This document shows, piece by piece, positions 5,324 to 12,841 of a stretch of 40,890 nucleotides of DNA. The stretch is from positions 1-40,890 of IMG/VR virus record IMGVR_UViG_3300011116_000528. One strand, written 5' to 3'. The translations under genes were made by a program, and so were the position numbers. Origin of the DNA: a virus. A model generated the notes under the pieces. It was not told where the DNA came from. It did no database searches and was given only the letters and a program-made list of their open reading frames with translations. Position 1 is the first letter of the stretch. Every line of letters begins with the position of its first letter.

Positions 5324-6324
5324 GGTTAGGCATTGTAACTAATTTAACTAGCCCAACGACCGACTATTATCGTTCGGTTAATCCATTCATGCGGCTTCGC
5401 TCCCAAATGGTAAATCTAACCATTACGTATTTGAATCCTGAAACCGTAAAATGGTACGATTTTTACGACGTTGACGTTATCCTTTTCCAACGCCCCAATG
5501 GTGACGGCATGTTATCAATGATCGCGGAGGCGAAGAAGATGGGAAAGAAAATCATTCTCGACCACGACGATTTATTGCATGAGCTTAACGCCGCGAATCC
5601 AGCGTCGGCACACTTCGGAAAACCTCAGGTAAAGGAATCGGTTGAAAGGGCTTTTAAGTATGCTGATTTTACCATTGTATCAACACCCTTTCTCAAAGAG
5701 TTTTATAAGCAATTCTTTGACGAAAGTAAAATAATGGTTATTCCAAATGCCATTGACTTTCAAGTAACGCCGCTTTGCCCCGTGTCGCCTGATAAGCTTG
5801 AGGCAAAGGTTAAACGCGTGTTGTGGCGTGGTTCCATGACACACATTGAGGACTTGAAAACGGTGGATATATTTTGGCATTATGTCAGTGAACGCAAAGA
5901 CACCGAGGTTGCATTCATTGGAATCCCTGAGTGGCTCGGAAAAACATTGTACCCAAATGTTAAGGTGATACCGTGGAACAATTCACTTTTCCAATACTTC
6001 GAGCTTATCAAAAACAGTGCGGCACATTACGCCGTGTTTCCATTGACAAATGACAATTTTAACCAAAGTAAGTCAAATAACTTTGCGATGGAAATGCTAG
6101 TCACAGGTTGCATTCCTTATGCACCAAAGGAAATAACGGAGTTCAATGTTCCAGGCGTTCGGTTGTACGAGGGCTCGGACGATTTAACAGGGCAATTTAA
6201 ACAGGATTTGGAAATGGATTATAATTATTTCAACACTTTGCAGGCAGGAAGGAAATGGCTTTTGACGGAGCGAAATTTGCTCACAGTCAACAACAAACGT
6301 AAACAAGTGTTAAAAGGAATATAA
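5320..6324 (+). CDS. Glycosyltransferase, GT-B type
   Basis: The 334-residue protein shows a GT4/GT1-like GT-B architecture: an N-terminal Rossmann half beginning MRLGIVTNLTSP, a sequence KKIILDHDD in the middle, VIPNAIDF at the domain boundary, and the C-terminal donor-binding signature with Glu258, Gly263 and Pro266 (FAMEMLVTGCIP). It transfers a sugar to an unknown acceptor, perhaps phage DNA, virion protein or host surface glycan. The start at 5320 is chosen over an upstream one at 5242 because it begins the Rossmann strand and overlaps the previous stop. It is followed directly by a 56-residue gene (TAATG overlap). Confidence 0.8.
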   Translation: MRLGIVTNLTSPTTDYYRSVNPFMRLRSQMVNLTITYLNPETVKWYDFYDVDVILFQRPNGDGMLSMIAEAKKMGKKIILDHDDLLHELNAANPASAHFGKPQVKESVERAFKYADFTIVSTPFLKEFYKQFFDESKIMVIPNAIDFQVTPLCPVSPDKLEAKVKRVLWRGSMTHIEDLKTVDIFWHYVSERKDTEVAFIGIPEWLGKTLYPNVKVIPWNNSLFQYFELIKNSAAHYAVFPLTNDNFNQSKSNNFAMEMLVTGCIPYAPKEITEFNVPGVRLYEGSDDLTGQFKQDLEMDYNYFNTLQAGRKWLLTERNLLTVNNKRKQVLKGI

Positions 6325-6494
6325 TGACAACAGCAGGAGAAAATATGGAAATCATGGAAGATTTTTCTATATGGCTTTTGGCTAATAATTGGGAATTTAA
6401 TTACACGACAAAAATATGGGAAAATTATGATAATCCTTTCCAATATTCATTTACCGATGTTTACCAACTCTTTTTAAAAAGCAGGGAGGCATGA
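6324..6494 (+). CDS. Unknown acidic protein, 56 residues
   Basis: A short frame begins MTTAGENMEIMEDF and is rich in Trp, Tyr, Phe and Asn. No domain is recognised. Its start overlaps the glycosyltransferase stop by one base (TAATG) and its stop overlaps the next small gene by four (ATGA). This coupling on both sides is the main evidence that it is real. Confidence 0.55.
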   Translation: MTTAGENMEIMEDFSIWLLANNWEFNYTTKIWENYDNPFQYSFTDVYQLFLKSREA

Positions 6495-6622
6495 AGAAAG
6501 ATGACATTTTAACATACATTGTATGTGGCATTGGTTTAATATTAAACGTTGTGGCAACTATTCTTTTATTTGCCTTTCTATTTTTTGCTTTGTTTGAATC
6601 ATTTAAATATTTATTATTCTAA
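6491..6622 (+). CDS. Single-span membrane peptide, 43 residues
   Basis: After a short charged start (MKKDDIL) nearly all residues from 8 to 36 are hydrophobic, forming one long membrane helix (for example LILNVVATILLFAFLF). It lies between glycosyltransferase-linked genes and the ParB-like gene, sharing a four-base overlap upstream and leaving a two-base gap downstream. Function is unknown. Confidence 0.55.
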   Translation: MKKDDILTYIVCGIGLILNVVATILLFAFLFFALFESFKYLLF

Positions 6623-6624
6623 AT

Positions 6625-7137
6625 ATGATAATTGAAAAAAAGCAAATTGCCGATTTAATACCAGCGCCTTACAACCCACGGCAAAGCACGGCAAAGCAGG
6701 AAAAGCATTTGAAGGAAAGCCTTGAAAAGTTTGGCATGGTTGAACCGATTATTTTCAACAAACAAACGGGTTACATCGTAGGCGGTCATTTCCGTGTTCG
6801 GGAGTTGAAGAAACTTGGCATTAAGGAAATTGAATGCGTTATCGTGGATTTGAATGAGGCAGACGAAAAGGAATTGAACATTAGATTAAACGCAAACACG
6901 GGCAGTTGGGACTGGGACACTTTGGCGAACGATTGGGACGTGGTGGACTTGGAAGCGTGGGGCTTGGAGATACCGTTTTACGATGAAGAAGTGAAGGAGG
7001 AACAAAGCAAGGAGGAGGATGATTTTAAAACGCTTGAATTAAATTTCAATGCTTTGGATTATAAAAACGTTGTCGCAAGGTTGAAACAAATAGATAGCAA
7101 GTCGCTTGAATCTGCATTGATTAAAGCTCTTGAATAA
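6625..7137 (+). CDS. ParB-like N-terminal domain protein
   Basis: The 170-residue protein begins with a ParB/sulfiredoxin-like domain: IADLIPAPYNPR near the start and the GGHFRVREL motif (53-61). Unlike the protein at 1610-2857 it has no methylase; the C-terminal third is acidic (EEQSKEEDDF) and ends in a helix. Such proteins often stand beside terminase genes in phages and may nick, bind or use CTP on DNA. It is followed by the terminase small subunit gene, which fits a role in DNA packaging or its control. Confidence 0.75.
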   Translation: MIIEKKQIADLIPAPYNPRQSTAKQEKHLKESLEKFGMVEPIIFNKQTGYIVGGHFRVRELKKLGIKEIECVIVDLNEADEKELNIRLNANTGSWDWDTLANDWDVVDLEAWGLEIPFYDEEVKEEQSKEEDDFKTLELNFNALDYKNVVARLKQIDSKSLESALIKALE

Positions 7138-7155
7138 CGCGATAAAACCGTGAAA

Positions 7156-7494
7156 ATGGCAAACAACCCGAAACATAAAGATAACTTGAAACCATTTCCA
7201 AAGGGAAACAACGCAAATCCGCACGGTCGCCCCAAGAAGCTCCCAGCCCTTGACTTGATAATGGCAAATGTCATGGGGCAGGAAAAAGACGGTATCACGG
7301 CAGCCGAAGCCATTATCATGAAGCTTCGCGAACAGGCGGCAAAGGGTGATATCAAAGCGGCACAGTTGCTTTTGGACAGGGCTTACGGGAAGGCAAAGCA
7401 AAACATTGATATCACGACGCAAGGGGAAAAGGTGACCGTGCCAACGATTATATTTACAAAGGAAAATAATAACAATGAAAAAAATAATGATTAG
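7156..7494 (+). CDS. Terminase small subunit-like protein
   Basis: The 112-residue protein carries PKGNNANPHGRPKK (15-28), the hallmark of DUF5681-type proteins found immediately before large terminases, then a helical region (ITAAEAIIMKLREQAA, KAAQLLLDRAYGKA). It probably recognises the packaging site and delivers DNA to the large subunit. The ATG at 7156 is chosen over a GTG at 7150. Its end overlaps the next gene by 20 bases. Confidence 0.65.
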   Translation: MANNPKHKDNLKPFPKGNNANPHGRPKKLPALDLIMANVMGQEKDGITAAEAIIMKLREQAAKGDIKAAQLLLDRAYGKAKQNIDITTQGEKVTVPTIIFTKENNNNEKNND

Positions 7495-7819
7495 TCAGCC
7501 AATGAATGGCTTGACACATGAGCAAATTGTTGAAACAAGAAATAGGTTTCTTGAATATGCTAAAAAAGAAAACTTGGAGGTTGTAAATACATATTTTCAA
7601 GATGAATGGTATTCAAAAGAATCAATGAGTTCAAGAGGGGTTGTTCAAATACCTTTATGTTTTTTAGCAAAGTCAATAGAAAACATGAGTCTTTGTCATA
7701 AGGCTTATTTTGCAAAAGGCTGGGAAAATGCACGTGGTTGTAAAATTGAGCATGAAGTTGCTTTGCAATATGGCATGGATATTATTTACGAGGAAAATGA
7801 GTTGAACGAATCAGTATAA
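7475..7819 (+). CDS. Nucleoside deoxyribosyltransferase-like (DUF4406-type) protein
   Basis: The 114-residue protein begins MKKIMISQPMNGLTHEQI, the start pattern of the DUF4406/nucleoside 2-deoxyribosyltransferase-like fold, and has the paired motif RGCKIEHEVALQYG where the catalytic-type Glu lies in related enzymes. A role in base salvage or exchange is possible, in line with dCTP deaminase and the dNTP diphosphohydrolase-like protein elsewhere. It is placed oddly between the two terminase genes and has lower GC than they do, suggesting later insertion. Confidence 0.6.
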   Translation: MKKIMISQPMNGLTHEQIVETRNRFLEYAKKENLEVVNTYFQDEWYSKESMSSRGVVQIPLCFLAKSIENMSLCHKAYFAKGWENARGCKIEHEVALQYGMDIIYEENELNESV

Positions 7820-9049
7820 ATGCAGATAAAGGTTAGTGACAAATACCAAGCCCTTTGGCAACCGCAAACGCGTTACTTCCTCATCACTGGGGGGCGTGGT
7901 TCGGCAAAGTCCTTTACCGTGGGGCTTTGGGCTTGTAATATGTTATTGGCTTATAAAAATTGGAAGGTGCTGTTTACCCGGTATACGTTATCAAGTGCCA
8001 ATATTTCTGTTATCCCAGAGTTCAGGGAAAAGATTGACTTGCTCGGCGTTGGTGACGAGTTCAATATGACAAACGCACAGATAAGCCACAAGGTAACAAA
8101 GAGCGAAATAATCTTTTCAGGTATCAAAACAAGCAGCGGAAATCAAACGGCAAAGTTAAAATCGATACCCGCGTTGAATGTGTTCATCGTGGACGAGGCT
8201 GAGGAGTTCGTAAGCGAAAAGGACTTTGATACCATTGACGAATCAATCCGTATGCCTGATACGCCAAACATTGTTATCTTGGTGATGAACCCTCAGGATG
8301 TGGAACACTGGATTTGGAAGCGGTGGTTTGAAAAATCGCACCGCATGGAGACGATTGACGGGCACGCGATTCCTATTAGTACACATGAGGACATAACCCA
8401 CATTCATACAACGTACTTGGATAACTACCATAACATAAGTAAGGATTACATCGCAAAGATTGAGGCAATAAAAAGCAAGTCACCAGAGGCATACGCTCAC
8501 AGGTTCTTGGGCAAATGGCTAGATAAGAAGCAAGGCGTTGTATTTCCGAATTGGGTGGAAGGCGAATTTGATAACTCTTTGCCTTTTGCCTACGGGCTTG
8601 ACTTCGGTTTTTATCCCGATCCTTTGGCACTTGTCAAAGTTGCGGTTGATACCACGGCAAATAAGATATATGTAAAGGAAATCATTTACGAACAAAGCCT
8701 TTCTTATGACATGGTTTTGACAAAGATTAGGAATAGTATTGAAGTTGATTCCATGGTTGTGGCTGATACAAGTGAGCCACGGTTGATTGACGCGCTTACC
8801 TCAAATGGTATCAACGTGCATAAGACGGAAAAGTATGCTGGCAGCGTGGTGGATGGGATTAAGAAAATGTCTGATTTTACCATTGTGGTGACTGAGGAAT
8901 CGTATAATTTAAAGTATGAGTTAAGAAATTATATTTGGAACGATAAGAAATCTTCGACACCAATGGACGCGGATAACCACGGGATTGACGCACTTCGCTA
9001 CGGGTGCATGAGGCTTTTGGAAGGCTCGGACGTTTTAGCATTTAATTAA
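7820..9049 (+). CDS. terL: Terminase large subunit
   Basis: The 409-residue packaging motor has Walker A GGRGSAKS (24-31), Walker B VFIVDE (121-126) followed by AEEF, the coupling segment VILVMNPQ, and a C-terminal RNase H-like nuclease with Asp261 in YGLDFGF, an acidic residue in VVADTSEP and the final HGIDALRYG. It cuts concatemers and pumps DNA into the prohead using ATP. It belongs to the Terminase_3/PBSX-like group by these motifs. The start abuts the preceding stop. Confidence 0.93.
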   Translation: MQIKVSDKYQALWQPQTRYFLITGGRGSAKSFTVGLWACNMLLAYKNWKVLFTRYTLSSANISVIPEFREKIDLLGVGDEFNMTNAQISHKVTKSEIIFSGIKTSSGNQTAKLKSIPALNVFIVDEAEEFVSEKDFDTIDESIRMPDTPNIVILVMNPQDVEHWIWKRWFEKSHRMETIDGHAIPISTHEDITHIHTTYLDNYHNISKDYIAKIEAIKSKSPEAYAHRFLGKWLDKKQGVVFPNWVEGEFDNSLPFAYGLDFGFYPDPLALVKVAVDTTANKIYVKEIIYEQSLSYDMVLTKIRNSIEVDSMVVADTSEPRLIDALTSNGINVHKTEKYAGSVVDGIKKMSDFTIVVTEESYNLKYELRNYIWNDKKSSTPMDADNHGIDALRYGCMRLLEGSDVLAFN

Positions 9050-9055
9050 AAAGAT

Positions 9056-9298
9056 ATGACACCAAAGGAAAAAGCAAGGGAATTGCATTTGATAATTTAC
9101 GACACATTGCCATATAGGCACGTGGTGACGGGTGAATACGACAGTTGGCTGGAGGCAAAGAAAATAGCCTTGCTTTTGACCGACGTAATTATAAGTAATA
9201 ATCAAACGATTTGCGGACAACTTGGCTCAGACGTGGATGAAAACACGGCGTACTGGTTCGAAGTTGAGCTGCATTTAAAAAACATAATAACGAAATGA
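9056..9298 (+). CDS. Unknown protein, 80 residues
   Basis: The protein begins MTPKEKARELHLIIYD and has a short helical profile; no domain is recognised. The pattern AKKIALLLTDVIISNN suggests a small helical bundle. It lies six bases after terL and overlaps the next gene by four bases (ATGA). Confidence 0.6.
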   Translation: MTPKEKARELHLIIYDTLPYRHVVTGEYDSWLEAKKIALLLTDVIISNNQTICGQLGSDVDENTAYWFEVELHLKNIITK

Positions 9299-9594
9299 CG
9301 AACAACGAAAAGGCGGTTTACATCATTCACCTGATTGAGGAAATAACCAAAGAGATACAAGAAAACCCGATGCGAAGGAAACAATTGCTACTCCTTCGCT
9401 CCCACTTGGAAAAGGCGGTACGGTTGACAGGCACGGGAAGGTACAGGGAATTGCAACGCCCTGAATCTTTGCCACTTGTTAGCCATGCAAAAGCATTAAC
9501 CCCAGAGGTTAAAGAAAATGTAAAAGGCGTTGAACCAAGCGCAATAATCGCAGATAACATTCCAGAACCAACAAGAAAAAACAGGCGCAAATAA
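9295..9594 (+). CDS. Unknown protein, 99 residues
   Basis: The N-terminal half is helical and charged (KAVYIIHLIEEITKEI, RRKQLLLLRSHLEKAV); the C-terminal half is disordered-looking and basic, ending RKNRRK. It shares a one-base TAATG overlap with the tail chaperone gene. It could be a small DNA- or virion-associated protein; no family is recognised. Confidence 0.55.
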   Translation: MTNNEKAVYIIHLIEEITKEIQENPMRRKQLLLLRSHLEKAVRLTGTGRYRELQRPESLPLVSHAKALTPEVKENVKGVEPSAIIADNIPEPTRKNRRK

Positions 9595-10487
9595 TGGTAC
9601 AATTTCATTTATCGCATTCAGATACAAAGTATTTTTATCCTGAAACGGCAGCGGATATAACACTGGAACAATATGTTTACTTCCATAAGTTTATTTTGCC
9701 TCAATACCCCGAGGTTGAACTTGATGCCTTGATAGCACAAAAGCAAATGATCGCGGCGTATGAAAAAATTAAACCGTATGCAAAGAAGCTTGGCGTTGAC
9801 TTACTTAAATTGTGGGCGGACGTGGTTCAGGAATGTGAAATAATCCTTTTGACAAAAGATGTCAAAGACAATGTACGTCGTTTCCTTCCTGCATTGATTG
9901 ACCAATTTAATGCAAATCAAAAGGCATTGTACAAGTGTTTTGACATCATGGACGAAGTCTGGGAGGCTCAGGTAAAATACCCGTACATGGCAAAGGTGGT
10001 AAATTATTTTACTGGCATTCCTTTAGATGCTTGTTATGGCAAAGTTGCCGAAAGTCTGGAGTTAAAATACCTTACCTTCATGTTTACAAAGATACTCAAT
10101 GCGATAAGCGTACCCGAAGAACTTAAGTATAAACAGATATACGACTTCAATGGCACTTTGTATTATTTACCTGATAAGTTAATGTCAAAATCCACGTTGC
10201 TTGAATTTGCTGAGGCAGCGCAATTTGACAAGGGACGGAAAGCAATTCAAAACAATGATGCTCAGGGCTTGCTTCATGTTATCGCCGTGTTGCTGAGGAA
10301 AAAGGATGAGGCATACAGCGATGAAGTTTTTCAAAGGAATTGCATTGACTTTTTAAAATTGCCATTACAAGTTGGCTTTGAAATTGGTTTTTTTTTGACG
10401 AAGTTAAGCGAGAATTATACAACCGATTTGCAGACCTCTATGCTCAAAAAGGCGATGCAAAGTATGCCAGTGCTTCACGACAATTAA
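9594..10487 (+). CDS. Tail assembly chaperone, short form (gpG-like)
   Basis: This 297-residue, mostly helical protein precedes tail genes and is read in frame zero to 10487. Near its end it crosses a run of nine T (10388-10396) where a -1 shift would replace its last 29 residues by a 90-residue extension (see 9594-10669). The pair therefore matches the gpG/gpGT arrangement of siphophages, whose products bind the tape measure protein during tail assembly and are absent from virions. The sequence itself is not close to lambda gpG; the assignment rests on position, the slippery site and the open -1 frame. Confidence 0.65.
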   Translation: MVQFHLSHSDTKYFYPETAADITLEQYVYFHKFILPQYPEVELDALIAQKQMIAAYEKIKPYAKKLGVDLLKLWADVVQECEIILLTKDVKDNVRRFLPALIDQFNANQKALYKCFDIMDEVWEAQVKYPYMAKVVNYFTGIPLDACYGKVAESLELKYLTFMFTKILNAISVPEELKYKQIYDFNGTLYYLPDKLMSKSTLLEFAEAAQFDKGRKAIQNNDAQGLLHVIAVLLRKKDEAYSDEVFQRNCIDFLKLPLQVGFEIGFFLTKLSENYTTDLQTSMLKKAMQSMPVLHDN

Positions 10488-10669
10488 ATGACAAGTATGG
10501 TTGGTACTTGACAATTAAGAAAATAGCTGAGTGCGGCTTGTTTAACTTGACAGGGTTCACGCCCTTACAATCAAGCGAAAGGGCAAATTTATATGAGGTC
10601 TTTCAATACCTTGCAAGCAAAGCGGCTGAGGATAACCTTTACAATGAGATACAAAAGCAAAAGAAATGA
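9594..10669 (+). CDS. Tail assembly chaperone, -1 frameshift form (gpGT-like)
   Basis: After frame-zero codon 268 (TTG at 10395-10397) a -1 shift continues in an open frame from GAC at 10397 to TGA at 10667, giving 358 residues. The extension begins DEVKRELYNRFADLY and includes DKYGWYLTIKKI and TPLQSSERANLYEV, a compact helical domain lacking its own start codon. It ends in a four-base overlap with the ATG at 10666, exactly filling the gap between genes. An alternative is a sequencing length error in the T run, in which case a single 358-residue protein is made. Confidence 0.65.
10391..10397 (+). promoter_or_regulatory. -1 frameshift slippery site T TTT TTG
   Basis: Frame-zero codons are TTT (10392-10394) and TTG (10395-10397) with a T before them, a canonical X XXY YYZ heptamer. 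Slipping back one base lets both tRNAs re-pair (TTT TTT) and continues into the open -1 frame. No strong downstream hairpin was picked out by eye. Confidence 0.6.
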
Positions 10670-11121
10670 CACTATTAGAAATAGCAGACTTGTTCAAAAG
10701 TACCACGGACGCAACGCAAGGGTTAAACGGCTTTTCATTCGGTTGGCCGTCGGACAGGACGCGGTCACAGGATTACGATTCAGTTGGCGAAAACAGTACA
10801 AACTTATTCCCCAGGGTTTTCTTTGCCGTGCCAACGCTTACCAACAACCCGATAACACGACGCGACGTGTATCAAATTACTTTGTTCTTTGATGACTTGC
10901 TTGGTTACAATGAAGACGGAACAGTTAACGAGGATACGCAAATAGAAAAGTGGTCAGACTTGACGGTGTTGGCTGAAAAATTCATGTTGCAAATAAATAC
11001 CAATAAGCAGGCTGGTAATATCTCCGAAGGCGTTCAAATGACATTGGACAGTTTTTCCTCAATACAAAGGTTAATAAGTGTACAGGCGACGTTCAACTTA
11101 AATGTTATTTCATCATGTTAG
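10666..11121 (+). CDS. Putative tail terminator/minor tail protein
   Basis: The 151-residue protein begins MTLLEIADLFKSTT and has a mixed alpha/beta profile, including DVYQITLFFDDLLG and ADKFML-like helices near the middle. Length and position, between the chaperone and the HK97 gp10-like protein, suit a tail terminator or completion protein, but the sequence alone does not show the family. The start overlaps the chaperone extension by four bases, and the end overlaps the next gene by seven. Confidence 0.45.
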   Translation: MTLLEIADLFKSTTDATQGLNGFSFGWPSDRTRSQDYDSVGENSTNLFPRVFFAVPTLTNNPITRRDVYQITLFFDDLLGYNEDGTVNEDTQIEKWSDLTVLAEKFMLQINTNKQAGNISEGVQMTLDSFSSIQRLISVQATFNLNVISSC

Positions 11122-11642
11122 ACGAGTTGCAAAGGTTGGCGGATGACATTGCGCAAATGGCAATTGAAGCCGTGGCGAATGAGTGGAAGGCGCAAGGGCA
11201 TAACTTGACGGGGGCAGCTATAAAGAACATGGAAACGGTTATAAAAATGGAAACCGATAAGATTATCATTGAGGGCTTTGTTCCTGATTACATGGCGATA
11301 AATAATTCAGGGGTCACGGCGGCACGTATACCGTATTACCCAGGCAGCGGAAACAAAACAAGCAAGTACATTTCGGGCTTGATTGATTACGTTAAAAAAC
11401 GCATGGGTAAAAGCGACAAAGAGGCAAAGGGTATCGCCTTCGCTATTGCCTCAAAGCATAAAAAGGAAGGGATGCCAACAATAGGAAGCAAACGGTTTAG
11501 CCAAACGGGAAAGCGCACGGGATTCATCGAAGAGGCATTGGATAAGAAGGAGGCTGAAATGACTGAGTTGATAAACAGGGCGATTACATACAGCATTGAA
11601 ACCACGGTTGAAACATTTTACAAATCAATTTTAAACAGATGA
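11115..11642 (+). CDS. HK97 gp10-like tail/neck completion protein
   Basis: The 175-residue protein has the outline of gp10-like completion proteins: an N-terminal helix (LDELQRLADDIAQMAIEAV), the LTGAAIKNM block, a central flexible segment, FSQTGKRTGFIEEAL near 150 and a C-terminal helix. It would join the tail to the neck. It is one of the better supported minor structural genes here because of the RTGFIEEAL end block and the neighbours. It overlaps the next gene by four bases (ATGA). Confidence 0.5.
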   Translation: MLDELQRLADDIAQMAIEAVANEWKAQGHNLTGAAIKNMETVIKMETDKIIIEGFVPDYMAINNSGVTAARIPYYPGSGNKTSKYISGLIDYVKKRMGKSDKEAKGIAFAIASKHKKEGMPTIGSKRFSQTGKRTGFIEEALDKKEAEMTELINRAITYSIETTVETFYKSILNR

Positions 11643-12841
11643 GTTACACGATAAACCCCGATACCATTTCAAGTAGCCTTTACCCCGTGGCGTTTCGTTC
11701 CATTGAACCGTCGGGCGTTATCCAACAGCAAGTCAATGTTTATCTTGATGGAACATTGGAAGGTTCTTTCTTGGCGGCTCAAACGGGAACAAGTGGAACG
11801 TCTGCGGTGTTTGACACAAATGTCCAATCGTTCTTGATTACTCAACTTGCGCCAAAGACAAACGCCAAAACAAGTTTCTTCGGAAACCTTTACGGGTTCA
11901 GTCTTACAAATAATACGGACGTTATTTCATCATTGTATTGCACGGCTTTTAATCAAACGATTAATTCATCGGGCTTCGTCGTTACCTCCACGGCAGCGCA
12001 AAGCAGTACGACGGCATACGTGTTGCCTTCATTGTTTGTGGATGGGAAATACGACATGGGGGATTTTTATCAACCCTCGGCAAATCCTTTCTTATTCCTT
12101 ACACAAAGGAATGATTTTATTAAATGCAATTCATCGGGCAATATATTCCTAAGCTACTTGGGGCGTGGAACCAACGCGGCTCAATTTGAATTTTATTTTA
12201 AGTCAGGTTCTTCAGCCGTTACGATTGTTGATAATTTAAACTCCACGGCTAACAATAATTTATATTCGTTGTCCGTTGGCGTTTCAAATATTTTTGGAAA
12301 GACAGCCATTTTTCATGCTGGCAATTTCCCAACCAACCCAGATCTTTACGATTATTACGACGTGTCCGTTGGCTCATACGATGGTGTATTCACGCGGCGA
12401 AGCGAAAGGCAACGTATTTACATTTATCCAAATTGCAACGATAACATCGAGCTTCATTGGTTCGGTAAGCATGGAGGCGCGGAAAGTTACCAGTTTACGG
12501 GCTTAATGATTGACAAGCAAACAAGCAACGCGGACACGATTAACCTTGCGCAACGGTGGAACATTGCCGCAAGTCCAAAGGCAAACACGTATGACAAAAA
12601 TGTAATTAAGATTAATCAAAGGTTAAACAAAAGTAAGACGGTCACGGTGGCGGTAAGTCATGAGGATGCGTTGTATATTGCCACAATGTTTGATTCCCCT
12701 GAGGTGTACATTGTAGAGAATGGAAAATACGTAAACGTCACCATTGCCAACGGGGAGATAAACACGGATAACAACAGGGCGACGGACATTGGTGTTACCT
12801 TTGAAATCATTTACCAAAATACGCCAGTCGCTCAGCTATGA
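11639..12841 (+). CDS. Tail structural protein, 400 residues
   Basis: The protein is Ser/Thr/Asn-rich and beta-strand-like in the first 300 residues, typical of virion surface proteins. The last 100 residues (from about NVIKINQRLNKSKTVTV) look like a separate beta domain ending FEIIYQNTPVAQL. It sits between the completion proteins and the large baseplate-like gene and shares an ATGA overlap with the latter. It may be a distal tail or tube-tip protein. No enzyme motif is present. Confidence 0.5.
   Translation: MSYTINPDTISSSLYPVAFRSIEPSGVIQQQVNVYLDGTLEGSFLAAQTGTSGTSAVFDTNVQSFLITQLAPKTNAKTSFFGNLYGFSLTNNTDVISSLYCTAFNQTINSSGFVVTSTAAQSSTTAYVLPSLFVDGKYDMGDFYQPSANPFLFLTQRNDFIKCNSSGNIFLSYLGRGTNAAQFEFYFKSGSSAVTIVDNLNSTANNNLYSLSVGVSNIFGKTAIFHAGNFPTNPDLYDYYDVSVGSYDGVFTRRSERQRIYIYPNCNDNIELHWFGKHGGAESYQFTGLMIDKQTSNADTINLAQRWNIAASPKANTYDKNVIKINQRLNKSKTVTVAVSHEDALYIATMFDSPEVYIVENGKYVNVTIANGEINTDNNRATDIGVTFEIIYQNTPVAQL

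Noticed and set aside
10593-10892. Plus-strand 99-codon frame in the chaperone/terminator region
   Set aside because: It overlaps the -1 extension and the gene at 10666 in a third frame and has a composition unlike a folded protein.
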